Assembly (NCBI RefSeq): GCF_022354825.1
Contig: NZ_CP031168.1
Location: forward strand, 5,829,501-5,893,500
DNA length: 64,000 nt
Direction of reading: 5' to 3'
Source: Paenibacillus sp. H1-7
GTDB lineage: Bacteria > Bacillota > Bacilli > Paenibacillales > NBRC-103111
Shown here piece by piece: positions 8,878 through 16,402 of the stretch (positions within the stretch are counted from its first letter, which is position 1; the number at the start of each line of letters is the position of its first letter). Made by a program: the position numbers and the translations under genes. The notes under the pieces are model-generated. The model worked only from the letters and a program-made list of their open reading frames with translations. It did no database searches and was not told where the DNA came from.

Positions 8878-8921
8878 AAAAAAAGACCCTTCTCTCCCGG
8901 TTGGTCAGGCGAGTCAGGTCT
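8878..8921 (-). terminator. Terminator of sigG
   Basis: AGACC/GGTCT ends enclose a partly paired 28-base interior and are followed on the minus strand by seven T residues, shortly after the sigG stop. Confidence 0.55.
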
Positions 8922-8940
8922 CGGACTATTGCAAGATCGG

Positions 8941-9723
8941 TTAATTTTTTACGTGCTTTTGCATTTGCGATATCGCCGATTTCTCCAATCGGGAAACTTG
9001 CGCCTGGGATATGCCGATTTCATCAGCAACCTCCATTTGCGTCTTTCCATCAAAGAAGCGCATGGACAAAATCATCTTTTCCCGGTCATTCAGCTTCCGC
9101 ATAGCTTCCCGCAGCGCGATGCCTTCAATCCAGGACACATCCTTGTTGCGGTCGTCGCTAATCTGATCCATCACGTAAATCGGGTCTCCACCGTCATGAT
9201 AGATCGGCTCAAACAAGGAGACAGGATCCTGTATCGCATCCAGTGCAAACACGACATCCTCCTTAGGCACATTAAGCGCTTCGGAGATTTCGTAAATCGT
9301 AGGCTCGCGGGAATTTTGGTTGGTGAGGCTGTCGCGAACCTGCAGCGCCTTATAAGCAATGTCCCTTAAGGACCGGGATACCCGAATAGGGTTGTTGTCA
9401 CGCAAATAGCGTCGTATTTCTCCGATAATCATAGGTACTGCATACGTGGAAAACTTAACATTTTGGCTCAGATCAAAATTATCAATTGCCTTCATCAGTC
9501 CGATACAGCCGACTTGAAACAGATCGTCTACATATTCACCGCGATTGTTGAAACGTTGAATGACACTCAGCACTAATCGTAAGTTGCCGTTGACCAATTT
9601 CTCTCTTGCCGTTCTCTCGTTGTTCGTTTGAAGTTGAACGAATAATTCACGCATTTCCGCGTTGGTAAGAACAGGTAGCTTTGCAGTGTCCACACCGCAA
9701 ATCTCGACTTTGTTTCGGGTCAC
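8941..9723 (-). CDS. sigG: Forespore-specific RNA polymerase sigma factor G
   Basis: Sigma-G directs late gene expression in the forespore. The 260-residue protein opens with the near-invariant TRNKVEICGVDTAKLPVLTN segment. It holds region 2 (NLRLVLSVIQRFNNRGEY, then DNFDLSQNVKFSTYAVPMI) and region 4 (GKTQMEVADEIGISQAQVSR helix-turn-helix). The start is a GTG at 9723 with GGGAGG 8 bases upstream. An open frame reaching further upstream is not coding in relatives. It lies downstream of sigE behind its own sigma-F-type promoter, as in Bacillus. Confidence 0.98.
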   Translation of the reverse strand: MTRNKVEICGVDTAKLPVLTNAEMRELFVQLQTNNERTAREKLVNGNLRLVLSVIQRFNNRGEYVDDLFQVGCIGLMKAIDNFDLSQNVKFSTYAVPMIIGEIRRYLRDNNPIRVSRSLRDIAYKALQVRDSLTNQNSREPTIYEISEALNVPKEDVVFALDAIQDPVSLFEPIYHDGGDPIYVMDQISDDRNKDVSWIEGIALREAMRKLNDREKMILSMRFFDGKTQMEVADEIGISQAQVSRLEKSAISQMQKHVKN

Positions 9724-9756
9724 CGTGATTACCTCCCAAGGAGAAACATTACTGTT

Positions 9757-9785
9757 AATTATCTCCTCGGTCTGCATTTTTATGC
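9757..9785 (-). promoter_or_regulatory. Sigma-F-type promoter of sigG
   Basis: GCATA (9781-9785) and GGAGATAATT (9757-9766) are 14 bases apart in the sigE-sigG gap. The -10 element fits every position of the published sigma-F pattern GGNRANANTW, and the -35 fits GYWTA. In Bacillus subtilis sigG is likewise sigma-F-driven. Confidence 0.75.
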
Positions 9786-9892
9786 GTGGGTCACACCTGC
9801 CTGTACAACCGCCGGAAAGGCAAGCGGAGCAAATTTCCAAGCAAATCAAGCGCGGATTCGCTTTCATCGGAGCGAAAAAACTTTTTTCCAGT

Positions 9893-10615
9893 TTACACCA
9901 TTTTATTGAATTCCTTGCGCAGCCTTTTGATAATGCGCTTTTCCAGGCGCGATATATATGACTGCGATATCCCAAGCATATCCGCAACATCCTTCTGCGT
10001 CTTCTCCTCTCCGTCCTGAAGGCCGAAGCGCAGCTCCATTATCGTCCTCTCCCGTTCAGAGAGCTTATCCAATGCTTTATGCAGAAGCTTCCGGTCCACT
10101 TGCTCCTCGATATTACGGTAGATCGTATCGTTCTCGGTTCCCAGCACATCCGATAGCAAGAGCTCGTTCCCGTCCCAATCAATATTGAGGGGCTCGTCGA
10201 ACGAAACCTCCGTACGGATTTTGCTGTTACGGCGCAAATACATAAGGATCTCATTCTCAATACAGCGAGAAGCGTAGGTGGCCAGCTTGATTTTTTTCTC
10301 AGGGTCAAACGTATTCACCGCTTTAATGAGACCGATCGCGCCAATCGATACGAGGTCCTCAATGTTGATTCCTGTGTTCTCAAACTTGCGGGCAATATAA
10401 ACGACCAGCCGCAGATTTCTCTCAATCAGCATGGCACGAATAGCTGCATCTCCCGAAGGAAGCTTCTCCAGCAAGTATTCTTCCTCTTCGCGTGTCAAAG
10501 GAGGAGGCAGGGCTTCACTTCCGCCGATATAGTAAATCTCCTCCCCTTTGAGGCCAAGAAACAGCAAAAGACGGAAATAATAGATTTGCAGAATGAGCTT
10601 CAACTTCAAGAGCAT
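9893..10615 (-). CDS. sigE: Mother-cell RNA polymerase sigma factor E precursor
   Basis: Pro-sigma-E is made in the predivisional cell and activated in the mother cell by SpoIIGA cleavage of the N-terminal pro-region. The 240-residue protein has a hydrophobic, membrane-associating first 25 residues (MLLKLKLILQIYYFRLLLFL). Conserved GLKGEEIYYIGGSEALPPPL follows, then region 2 (RKFENTGINIEDL) and a region 4 ending in SYISRLEKRIIKRLRKEF. The start at 10615 is set by AAGGAGG 9 bases upstream. An upstream in-frame ATG overlaps that site. It is about 120 bases downstream of spoIIGA, its protease. Confidence 0.98.
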   Translation of the reverse strand: MLLKLKLILQIYYFRLLLFLGLKGEEIYYIGGSEALPPPLTREEEEYLLEKLPSGDAAIRAMLIERNLRLVVYIARKFENTGINIEDLVSIGAIGLIKAVNTFDPEKKIKLATYASRCIENEILMYLRRNSKIRTEVSFDEPLNIDWDGNELLLSDVLGTENDTIYRNIEEQVDRKLLHKALDKLSERERTIMELRFGLQDGEEKTQKDVADMLGISQSYISRLEKRIIKRLRKEFNKMV

Positions 10616-10738
10616 ATTCGTGTTCCTCCTTAGCATTGTGCATAATGGATTCGTTCAAGATATAAGACATTGATTCGGTCGCATCTCCGGCTAATCCGAT
10701 ACCTCATGATTTACTGCTCTCAGATTACTGCCTTATTC

Positions 10739-11659
10739 TCAGGAGGATTGCAGCAGCGTAGGATGGATGATCGCCTGATAGGCATTGTCCGCGCTCAGTT
10801 TGCCACCGTCCAGTCCGATCAGCACCTTTAACGTTTCGAACTGCTTGTCGTTATACGTGATGACTACCCGATCCGGTTTGATTGCCAGCATAAACTGCGT
10901 GCTTCGGTTCACACCCCGGTATGGAACCAGCCTGAGCCGATCCTGCCATTCAAACTCATCGGTTCCTATCGCTCCTACAATTTGATCGACTTCGGACTTC
11001 TCGATTCGTTTCTTCCACGATTCCGGTATTTTTTCTCCCCACTGGGAGAGTTCCATGACCATGACCGGCGTTTTGGTCAGCGGATCGTACAGTTGATTGC
11101 CGGTATCAATCAGCCCTGTACAGCTGGATTCGAACTCATCGATGTGCACGTCCACCTTGGCAAAATAGGAGGACATCTCTTCCTTGCGCTTGGCAGCCTG
11201 CTGAACATAACGATACAACAGGATAGAAGAGAACAGCACAACGATAACGAACAGCAGCCCGATCTGCAGCCTGTGCTCCAAACCGCCGGATTGTGTAAAT
11301 AAGATGCCGTTGATCACTTCGCCCGACGACATCCAAAAATAATGAACACCTACGATAGCACCGGCCGCTACAAAATTAACTACATAAAAAGCCCCCACGT
11401 TCCGCCAGAAATGCTGCATCCCTCCATATCCGAACGCAATGAGGAGCATCATTAGAGACAATAGGAACTTCACCGCAAAGGTGAACAAAAAGGAAAGCGG
11501 CGGAAAAAACAAGAACACGACATAAACCCCGCCGAGACATGCCGAGCATACAAGCCTCCACCATCGAAACGTTAACTTTCGAGATTTTGCCGTTGCCAGC
11601 AGCAGTGCCGCATCAATGAGCATGTTGATCAGGAAAATGATATCCACGTATACGATCAT
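10739..11659 (-). CDS. spoIIGA: Pro-sigma-E processing aspartic protease SpoIIGA
   Basis: SpoIIGA is a membrane protease at the sporulation septum that receives the SpoIIR signal from the forespore and cleaves pro-sigma-E. The 306-residue protein has five hydrophobic segments in its first 150 residues. A cytoplasmic domain follows, with the catalytic aspartate in DTGNQLYDPLT (D185) and a C-terminal GLDGGKLSADNAYQAIIHP. The ATG at 11659 has AGGAGGG upstream. An ATG seven codons earlier overlaps that site. Its transcript also carries sigE. The promoter region upstream has Spo0A-like boxes. Confidence 0.96.
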   Translation of the reverse strand: MIVYVDIIFLINMLIDAALLLATAKSRKLTFRWWRLVCSACLGGVYVVFLFFPPLSFLFTFAVKFLLSLMMLLIAFGYGGMQHFWRNVGAFYVVNFVAAGAIVGVHYFWMSSGEVINGILFTQSGGLEHRLQIGLLFVIVVLFSSILLYRYVQQAAKRKEEMSSYFAKVDVHIDEFESSCTGLIDTGNQLYDPLTKTPVMVMELSQWGEKIPESWKKRIEKSEVDQIVGAIGTDEFEWQDRLRLVPYRGVNRSTQFMLAIKPDRVVITYNDKQFETLKVLIGLDGGKLSADNAYQAIIHPTLLQSS

Positions 11660-11717
11660 TTCCCGTTTCCCTCCTGGCACTTGGCCGGTTCATTCATTGA
11701 TTTGAGCGAATGAGACA

Positions 11718-11784
11718 AGTATATAGTAAGCTTATTCCAAAGTCTGTCTAAACTTGCCGATTAGGTGCAACTTTTTTTGTCAGA
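11718..11784 (-). promoter_or_regulatory. Probable Spo0A-activated promoter of spoIIGA-sigE
   Basis: A TATACT -10 (11718-11723) has no good -35 at 17 bases. Instead a Spo0A-like box (7 of 9 to TTTGTCRAA, read on the plus strand at 11743-11751) overlaps the -35 zone, and a better one (8 of 9, 11776-11784) lies farther upstream. This is the layout of the Bacillus spoIIG promoter. The rest of the roughly 300-base gap 11660-11964 shows only the flavodoxin terminator. Confidence 0.45.
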
Positions 11785-11881
11785 TTTTGGATTGCAATAA
11801 TGAGGACAAGCTTGACCTGTAATCGCTGGTTAGGCTGCCGTCTCACTGTACATCATGTTTATAAGCTGTCATCCGTTAATG

Positions 11882-11907
11882 AAAAAAGAGAGGGCTTATG
11901 CCCCCTC
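11882..11907 (-). terminator. Terminator of the flavodoxin gene
   Basis: A GC-rich stem (GAGGGGGC with GCCCTC, ATAA loop) is followed on the minus strand by TCTTTTTT. Confidence 0.8.
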
Positions 11908-11964
11908 CTTCTCCGGTCCTCCATGCGTTAAGTAACATCTATTCCAACATTTCATATGTAAGAG

Positions 11965-12420
11965 CTATTGCGAATTTCCGTTCAAAGCTTGAACAAACTG
12001 GCTGCCATAATTTTTGCAATCTTCTTTTTCTTCCTTCGATGGAGATAATTCAATCTTGAGTCCATCCAATACAACCTCCGCTCCACGCTCCTTCAGCTTT
12101 TCAATGAGTGTGTCCACGGCAGCGCCGTATTCCGAGTAAGAAGAATCGCAAGAACCGAAGACGGCAGCTCTTTTTCCGGTTAAATCCAGATCGTCCATAT
12201 CATCATAAAAGTCAAGAAACTCGTCCGGCAAATCACCGTCGCCCCAAGTATAAGCTCCCAGCAAAATTCCATCATAATGTTCCAGCTCGGATGGGTTGCT
12301 ATCCATTACATTTTTCTGGACAAGCTCTGCACCCGCCTCGACTACACCATCTGCTATTGCATCCGCTATATCCTCTGTATTGCCTGTCATGCTTGCAAAA
12401 ATCATAATTACATTTGCCAT
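11965..12420 (-). CDS. Flavodoxin
   Basis: A 151-residue short-chain flavodoxin, an FMN electron carrier that can replace ferredoxin when iron is scarce. The phosphate-binding loop SMTGNTEDIAD is at residues 9-19. Flavin-stacking loops are LGAYTWGDGDLPDE and FGSCDSSYSEYG. The ATG at 12420 has GGGGAGG upstream. An ATG nine codons earlier has no ribosome site. It sits as a single gene between ftsZ and spoIIGA, with its own terminator and a promoter overlapped by two Fur boxes. Iron starvation should therefore induce it. Confidence 0.95.
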   Translation of the reverse strand: MANVIMIFASMTGNTEDIADAIADGVVEAGAELVQKNVMDSNPSELEHYDGILLGAYTWGDGDLPDEFLDFYDDMDDLDLTGKRAAVFGSCDSSYSEYGAAVDTLIEKLKERGAEVVLDGLKIELSPSKEEKEDCKNYGSQFVQALNGNSQ

Positions 12421-12455
12421 GCTAGTTCCTCCCCAGTCCGTATGCATAATCAGAT

Positions 12456-12502
12456 GATAACGATTCTCATTATCAAATACATGTAAATGATAATCATTAT
12501 CA
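12456..12502 (-). promoter_or_regulatory. Two Fur boxes at the flavodoxin promoter
   Basis: TGATAATCATTATCA (12488-12502) is a perfect 7-1-7 Fur box and overlaps the -10. A second box at 12456-12474 matches the classical 19-bp Fur consensus at 16 of 19 positions and lies just downstream. Occupancy by Fe-Fur would block the promoter. Confidence 0.9.
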
Positions 12503-12515
12503 TCTTTGTTGTCAA
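12487..12515 (-). promoter_or_regulatory. Sigma-A promoter of flavodoxin
   Basis: TTGACA (12510-12515) and TATCAT (12487-12492) are 17 bases apart. The -10 element and part of the spacer lie inside the first Fur box. Confidence 0.8.
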
Positions 12516-12625
12516 TAGTTTTTTCATAGGCTCTGGTAGTTTTGCTAGCACGGCTCCCTGCTTTTTCTTACGCCAATCTTGTTCTGGGACCTGATTTCAT
12601 TTTCCTTCTTGTCGTATCGAACAAT

Positions 12626-12657
12626 AAAAAAGCCCTCTTCCACCAGGAAAGAGAGCT
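12626..12657 (-). terminator. Terminator of ftsZ
   Basis: An imperfect 11-bp stem (AGCTCTCTTTCC with GGAAGAGGGCT, TGGT loop) is followed on the minus strand by TTTTTT. It ends the dcw cluster transcript. Confidence 0.85.
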
Positions 12658-12679
12658 TTTGGGTTACCTAAGGCACTGC

Positions 12680-13810
12680 TTATTTATCCATTCCGTTTCT
12701 TCCGCGGTTGCGTAGGAAGGTCGGAATATCCAATTGATCGCTTGACGTTTGACCGCCGAAAGGACGCAAATTGTTTGTGCCTCGGTTGTCACTTGGTGCA
12801 GACTCCTGCGAGGAGGTATTACCGCCAACAGGTCTGCGCTGTTGTTGAACTTCCGGTTTATGTTCAAATCCGGTAGCGATTACAGTCACCTGAATTTCAT
12901 CCTTCATCTTCTCGTCGATAACGGCACCGAAAATCATATTGACTTCCAGATCGGACGCGGAAGCAACAATATCCGCTGCTTCATTGACTTCATACAACGA
13001 CAGGTTGGCACCACCTGTAATGTTCATCAATACACCGCGAGCGCCGTCGATGGAAGTTTCCAGAAGCGGACTTTGGATCGCCTTCTTGGCAGCTTCTGCA
13101 GCCCGGTTCTCGCCCGTTGCGACTCCAATACCCATCAGAGCAGAACCGCGCTCGGTCATAATCGTTTTTACGTCGGCAAAGTCAAGATTGATAAGTCCCG
13201 GTACGGCGATCAAGTCGGAAATCCCTTGGACGCCTTGACGAAGAACGTTATCGGCTACGCGGAATGCTTCCAGCATCGGCGTCTTTTTGTCAACGATCTC
13301 GAGCAATCGGTCGTTAGGAATGACGATCAGCGTATCTACTTTTTCCTTCAAAGCTGCGATCCCTTGCTCTGCCTGCATTGCGCGTTTACGGCCTTCGAAC
13401 GTGAACGGTCTCGTTACGACGCCAACTGTAAGCGCTCCGCATTCCTTGGCGATTTCAGCAATAACGGGAGCCGCACCCGTACCTGTTCCGCCGCCCATAC
13501 CGGCGGTGACGAATACCATGTCGGCACCTTTCAAGGTATTGAAGATCAGCTCGCGAGATTCTTCAGCCGCCTTCTTCCCTACTTCCGGGTTGGCACCTGC
13601 ACCCAATCCGCGGGTAAGCTTATCTCCGATCTGCATCTTTTGATCCGATTTGGAATATTGAAGCGCTTGAGCGTCCGTATTCACCGTAATGAATTCTACG
13701 CCCTTCACTCCGTTGTCGATCATGCGGTTAACGGCGTTGCTACCGCCGCCGCCCGCACCGATAACCTTTATTTTTGCTAGACTATCCACGTCCATATCAA
13801 ATTCAAACAT
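12680..13810 (-). CDS. ftsZ: Cell-division GTPase FtsZ
   Basis: FtsZ polymerises into the Z-ring at the division site. The 376-residue protein has the nucleotide-binding AGGGGSNAVNRM loop (residues 19-30), NTDAQAL (44-50) and the tubulin signature GGGTGTG (106-112). The T7 loop around NLDFADVKTIM supplies catalytic residues to the neighbouring subunit. A Gln/Ser/Asn-rich linker leads to the C-terminal DIPTFLRNRGR tail that binds FtsA, SepF and other partners. It follows ftsA by 44 bases, with a purine-rich GAGGGGG site before the ATG. Confidence 0.99.
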   Translation of the reverse strand: MFEFDMDVDSLAKIKVIGAGGGGSNAVNRMIDNGVKGVEFITVNTDAQALQYSKSDQKMQIGDKLTRGLGAGANPEVGKKAAEESRELIFNTLKGADMVFVTAGMGGGTGTGAAPVIAEIAKECGALTVGVVTRPFTFEGRKRAMQAEQGIAALKEKVDTLIVIPNDRLLEIVDKKTPMLEAFRVADNVLRQGVQGISDLIAVPGLINLDFADVKTIMTERGSALMGIGVATGENRAAEAAKKAIQSPLLETSIDGARGVLMNITGGANLSLYEVNEAADIVASASDLEVNMIFGAVIDEKMKDEIQVTVIATGFEHKPEVQQQRRPVGGNTSSQESAPSDNRGTNNLRPFGGQTSSDQLDIPTFLRNRGRNGMDK

Positions 13811-13854
13811 ACTCTATTGTCCCCCTCATTAAGCTTCATAAGTCAGGCGCACCC

Positions 13855-15105
13855 TTAAATAAACTCGCTCAACCAATTCTTGAATCGTTCCATGGCCGAC
13901 GGCTTTTGTTCGCTGGCCGCGGATGGTTTTTTTGGATTCGAGACGGATTTTTTCACTGCGCTGTTCGTTTTGGCGGTTTTCAAATATTTGGAAGCATATT
14001 GGATAATCCCTACTCCACTAGTGTAAGAAGGGTCGCGAACGCCGATGAAATCAGGTACGGCAATTCTGACAGATGTAGCTAACTCGGCTTGAGCAACAGC
14101 TAAAACACCCGGCATGGATACCGTTCCGCCAGTCAGCACATAGCCTCCAGGCAGCTCGGAGAAACCGAGGCGCTGTACTTCCAAATGGATTAAATGGAAT
14201 ATTTCCTGCACGCGGGGTTCTACGATATTGGCCAAATCCACTTGCGAGAATTCTTTATCCACGTTGCTACCTATCCGATTGACCTTGAATACTTGATCGG
14301 CAGCAGCATGCTCGATGACGGAACAGCCGAATTTCAGCTTGATCTTCTCGGCAATATCCACTTGAGTACGAAGCCCGATCGAAATATCGTTCGTTATGTA
14401 CTCGCCGCCGATCGGCAGTGTGGATGTGGCGACTAAATTGTTTTGTTCAAAAACGGCAATCGTCGTTTGTCCTGCGCCAATATCAACGAGCACGGTTCCG
14501 ACGGATTTCTCGTCCTTCGACAGGCACAAATGTCCCGCCGCCAAAGACATCAGAATCAAGCCGCCGACTTTCACTCCCGCTTTCTCGACAACGCGAAGAA
14601 GATTATGTATCGCTGTCTTGGCGCCGGTAATAATAGTTGCTTCGACTTCGAGACGAACGCCGATCATGCTGCGCGGATCATGGATTTCATCCAGTCCGTC
14701 CACCAAATATTGGTTCGGTACGACTCCGATAATCTCGCGTTCAGGTGCTAGAGGAATTACTTTCGCGGCTTGAATGACGCGTTCGATATCCTCATCCCCG
14801 ATTTCTCGGTCTTCATTGGAAACGGCAACTACGCCATGGCTAGATTGCAAAGCAATATGATTCCCGGAAATTCCAACGTAAACCTCTGCTATTTGAATAC
14901 CTACCATACGTTCTGCGTGATCGATCGCGTTGCGAATCGATTGAACGGTCTGATCGATATCGACAATGGCTCCCTTGCGAATACCTTCCGAGTCGGCAGA
15001 TCCAACCCCTATTATATTAATGGCGCCGTTAACGACTTCCCCAATAATAGCACGAACTTTGGATGTACCGATGTCCAAACTAACAATGATGTCATTGCTG
15101 CTCAA
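13855..15105 (-). CDS. ftsA: Cell-division protein FtsA
   Basis: FtsA is an actin-like ATPase that tethers FtsZ to the membrane. The 416-residue protein shows the phosphate-1 motif IVSLDIGTSKVRAI, phosphate-2 VLVDIGAGQTTIAVF and adenosine motif GGYVLTGGTVSMPGV. The C-terminal amphipathic anchor is MERFKNWLSEFI. The start is the TTG at 15105, with AGGAGGTG 7 bases before it. The open frame upstream is not FtsA-like. A sigma-H-type promoter lies about 65 bases upstream, so ftsAZ can be boosted at the onset of sporulation. ylxX, ylxW and sbp of Bacillus are absent here. Confidence 0.97.
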   Translation of the reverse strand: MSSNDIIVSLDIGTSKVRAIIGEVVNGAINIIGVGSADSEGIRKGAIVDIDQTVQSIRNAIDHAERMVGIQIAEVYVGISGNHIALQSSHGVVAVSNEDREIGDEDIERVIQAAKVIPLAPEREIIGVVPNQYLVDGLDEIHDPRSMIGVRLEVEATIITGAKTAIHNLLRVVEKAGVKVGGLILMSLAAGHLCLSKDEKSVGTVLVDIGAGQTTIAVFEQNNLVATSTLPIGGEYITNDISIGLRTQVDIAEKIKLKFGCSVIEHAAADQVFKVNRIGSNVDKEFSQVDLANIVEPRVQEIFHLIHLEVQRLGFSELPGGYVLTGGTVSMPGVLAVAQAELATSVRIAVPDFIGVRDPSYTSGVGIIQYASKYLKTAKTNSAVKKSVSNPKKPSAASEQKPSAMERFKNWLSEFI

Positions 15106-15167
15106 CCTGTGGCACCTCCTATGACTTTTAATAGATATGAGCATCGATGAAAAGAAAGCTTCTGTAC

Positions 15168-15196
15168 ATATTCCACACGACTGGGATTTTCCCTCT
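15168..15196 (-). promoter_or_regulatory. Sigma-H-type promoter of ftsA-ftsZ
   Basis: AGAGGGAAA (15188-15196) and GTGGAATAT (15168-15176) are 11 bases apart. The published sigma-H pattern is RNAGGAWWW, 11-12 bases, RNNGAATWW. The -10 part fits fully, and the -35 part differs at one base. The Bacillus ftsAZ operon also has a sigma-H promoter. Confidence 0.65.
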
Positions 15197-15283
15197 TTTT
15201 TCGCAAATTTTTTTATACATTTGCGCCTAAACATACCGTAACTTCAATTCTATCATTAATTCTAGCGATTGAGTAGCTATTTT

Positions 15284-16180
15284 CTACCCGTTTCGCGGTG
15301 TTTCTTTGTCCTGTGTCTTCGTATCTTTACCTGTTGGAGCTTTGGTCGAATTCTCTTTGACGGCGTCCTTTTTCGGGTCTGTTTTGGTGTCTTTGGACGC
15401 GCTGTCTTTGCCCTTGGAGGCATCGGTATCGAAGGGGGCGTGAGTGTCCGCCTCCAGCAGCTTCAGGACGCCGGTATTGATTTTATTTTCCTTCAGGCTG
15501 GTAATATAAGTACCCAAATAGTTCAGCTTCTCAGGCAAATATCCGACGGTTGTAATCACTTCAAACTGGGAACGGGTATACATTTTGATCCGGTCGGGGT
15601 ACGATTCCGATGGATCCGGTTTGATTTCCGAAATATCCGTTAATGTAGAAGGCGAAGCCGAAGCGAGCGCTTTGCACAGCTTATTCTTCAATTCCTCGTT
15701 GCTTCCCCACCCCGTTAAAATGGGCTTGTCCATCACGAAGTTGACATCTCCCGATACGGCGACGACGCTCCCGTCTGCAAGAATCGCCTCAGGCTGATTC
15801 TCGGCGTTGAACTGGTAGGCAACTCTCGGATATTCCTTGACTTCAATCTCGATTACACCGGGAAAATGCTTGGTCACCTTCGCCGACTCTACCATTCGCA
15901 GCGATTCGATCTGCTCCTCGATATAATTCGAAGTAACGGAAAAGAAATGATCCCCTACCTTGACCGGGGATGCTTGTAATACCGCATCGGCCTTCAGCAG
16001 CTCCTGACCCTTGACTTCGACCGCTGTAATCTTGCTGAGAGACGATTGGAAGAATAGAATGCACAGCAGAATGATGAAAAATAAAAAAAGAAACAAAAGC
16101 AGTCTTCTGCTGCTTCTTGATTTTGTTTTTGCCTTCGGTTTCGGTTTCTGGATGACAGGCAATCTTTGTTCGGGGTGCAA
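15284..16180 (-). CDS. divIB: Cell-division protein DivIB/FtsQ
   Basis: DivIB is a bitopic division protein that forms a complex with FtsL and DivIC. The 298-residue protein has a basic cytoplasmic N-terminus, one membrane helix (LLLFLFLFFIILLCILFF, about residues 27-45), and an extracellular POTRA domain starting at SKITAVEVKGQELL. The beta domain follows. The tail of about 60 residues is Lys/Thr/Asp-rich and low in complexity. TTG at 16180 is the start, with AGGAGGG 6 bases before it. Three hairpin repeats stand immediately upstream of that site. Confidence 0.93.
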   Translation of the reverse strand: MHPEQRLPVIQKPKPKAKTKSRSSRRLLLFLFLFFIILLCILFFQSSLSKITAVEVKGQELLKADAVLQASPVKVGDHFFSVTSNYIEEQIESLRMVESAKVTKHFPGVIEIEVKEYPRVAYQFNAENQPEAILADGSVVAVSGDVNFVMDKPILTGWGSNEELKNKLCKALASASPSTLTDISEIKPDPSESYPDRIKMYTRSQFEVITTVGYLPEKLNYLGTYITSLKENKINTGVLKLLEADTHAPFDTDASKGKDSASKDTKTDPKKDAVKENSTKAPTGKDTKTQDKETPRNG

Positions 16181-16196
16181 GGTTGTCCCTCCTAAG

Positions 16197-16308
16197 GGCT
16201 TTCTGAAGGAAAGCCTTCTTCGTAAGCATGTGCTGAGTTTTTGCGATAGCAAAAACTGGCTTCGTAAGCGTAAGCCGGGCTTTCTGAAGGAAAGCCTTCT
16301 TCGTAAGC
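16197..16308 (-). repeat. Three TACGAAG-hairpin elements before divIB
   Basis: Three units are arranged between murA and divIB. The outer hairpins (16197-16215 and 16278-16296) have stem GGCTTTC/GAAAGCC. The middle one (16236-16257) has a different 9-bp stem, AGTTTTTGC/GCAAAAACT. On the coding strand each is preceded by GCTTACGAAG. The last stem ends next to CTTAGGAGG, the divIB ribosome site. Confidence 0.85.
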
Positions 16309-16322
16309 GGAAACTATGTAAA

Positions 16323-16364
16323 CCGCTGGTATCCCCGTCTAAAAAAGAGGGGATAAATCAGCGG
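16323..16364 (-). other. Two-part hairpin downstream of murA
   Basis: CCGCTG and CAGCGG (outer) and ATCCCC and GGGGAT (inner) form a long interrupted stem between murA and the divIB repeats. The T-run lies inside the loop on the minus strand, so it is not a standard terminator. A processing or stability role is only a guess. Confidence 0.5.
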
Positions 16365-16402
16365 CAATGTTCATAGGAATCATGATATAAGTTCGTAATG
16401 AG

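Noticed and set aside
8941..9990. SigG start at the first ATG-like codon of a 349-codon frame
   Set aside because: The 89 upstream codons overlap the end of sigE and the sigma-F promoter, and SigG homologues start at the GTG at 9723.
12749..13780. 343-codon plus-strand open frame
   Set aside because: Antisense to ftsZ; the minus-strand protein is unambiguous.
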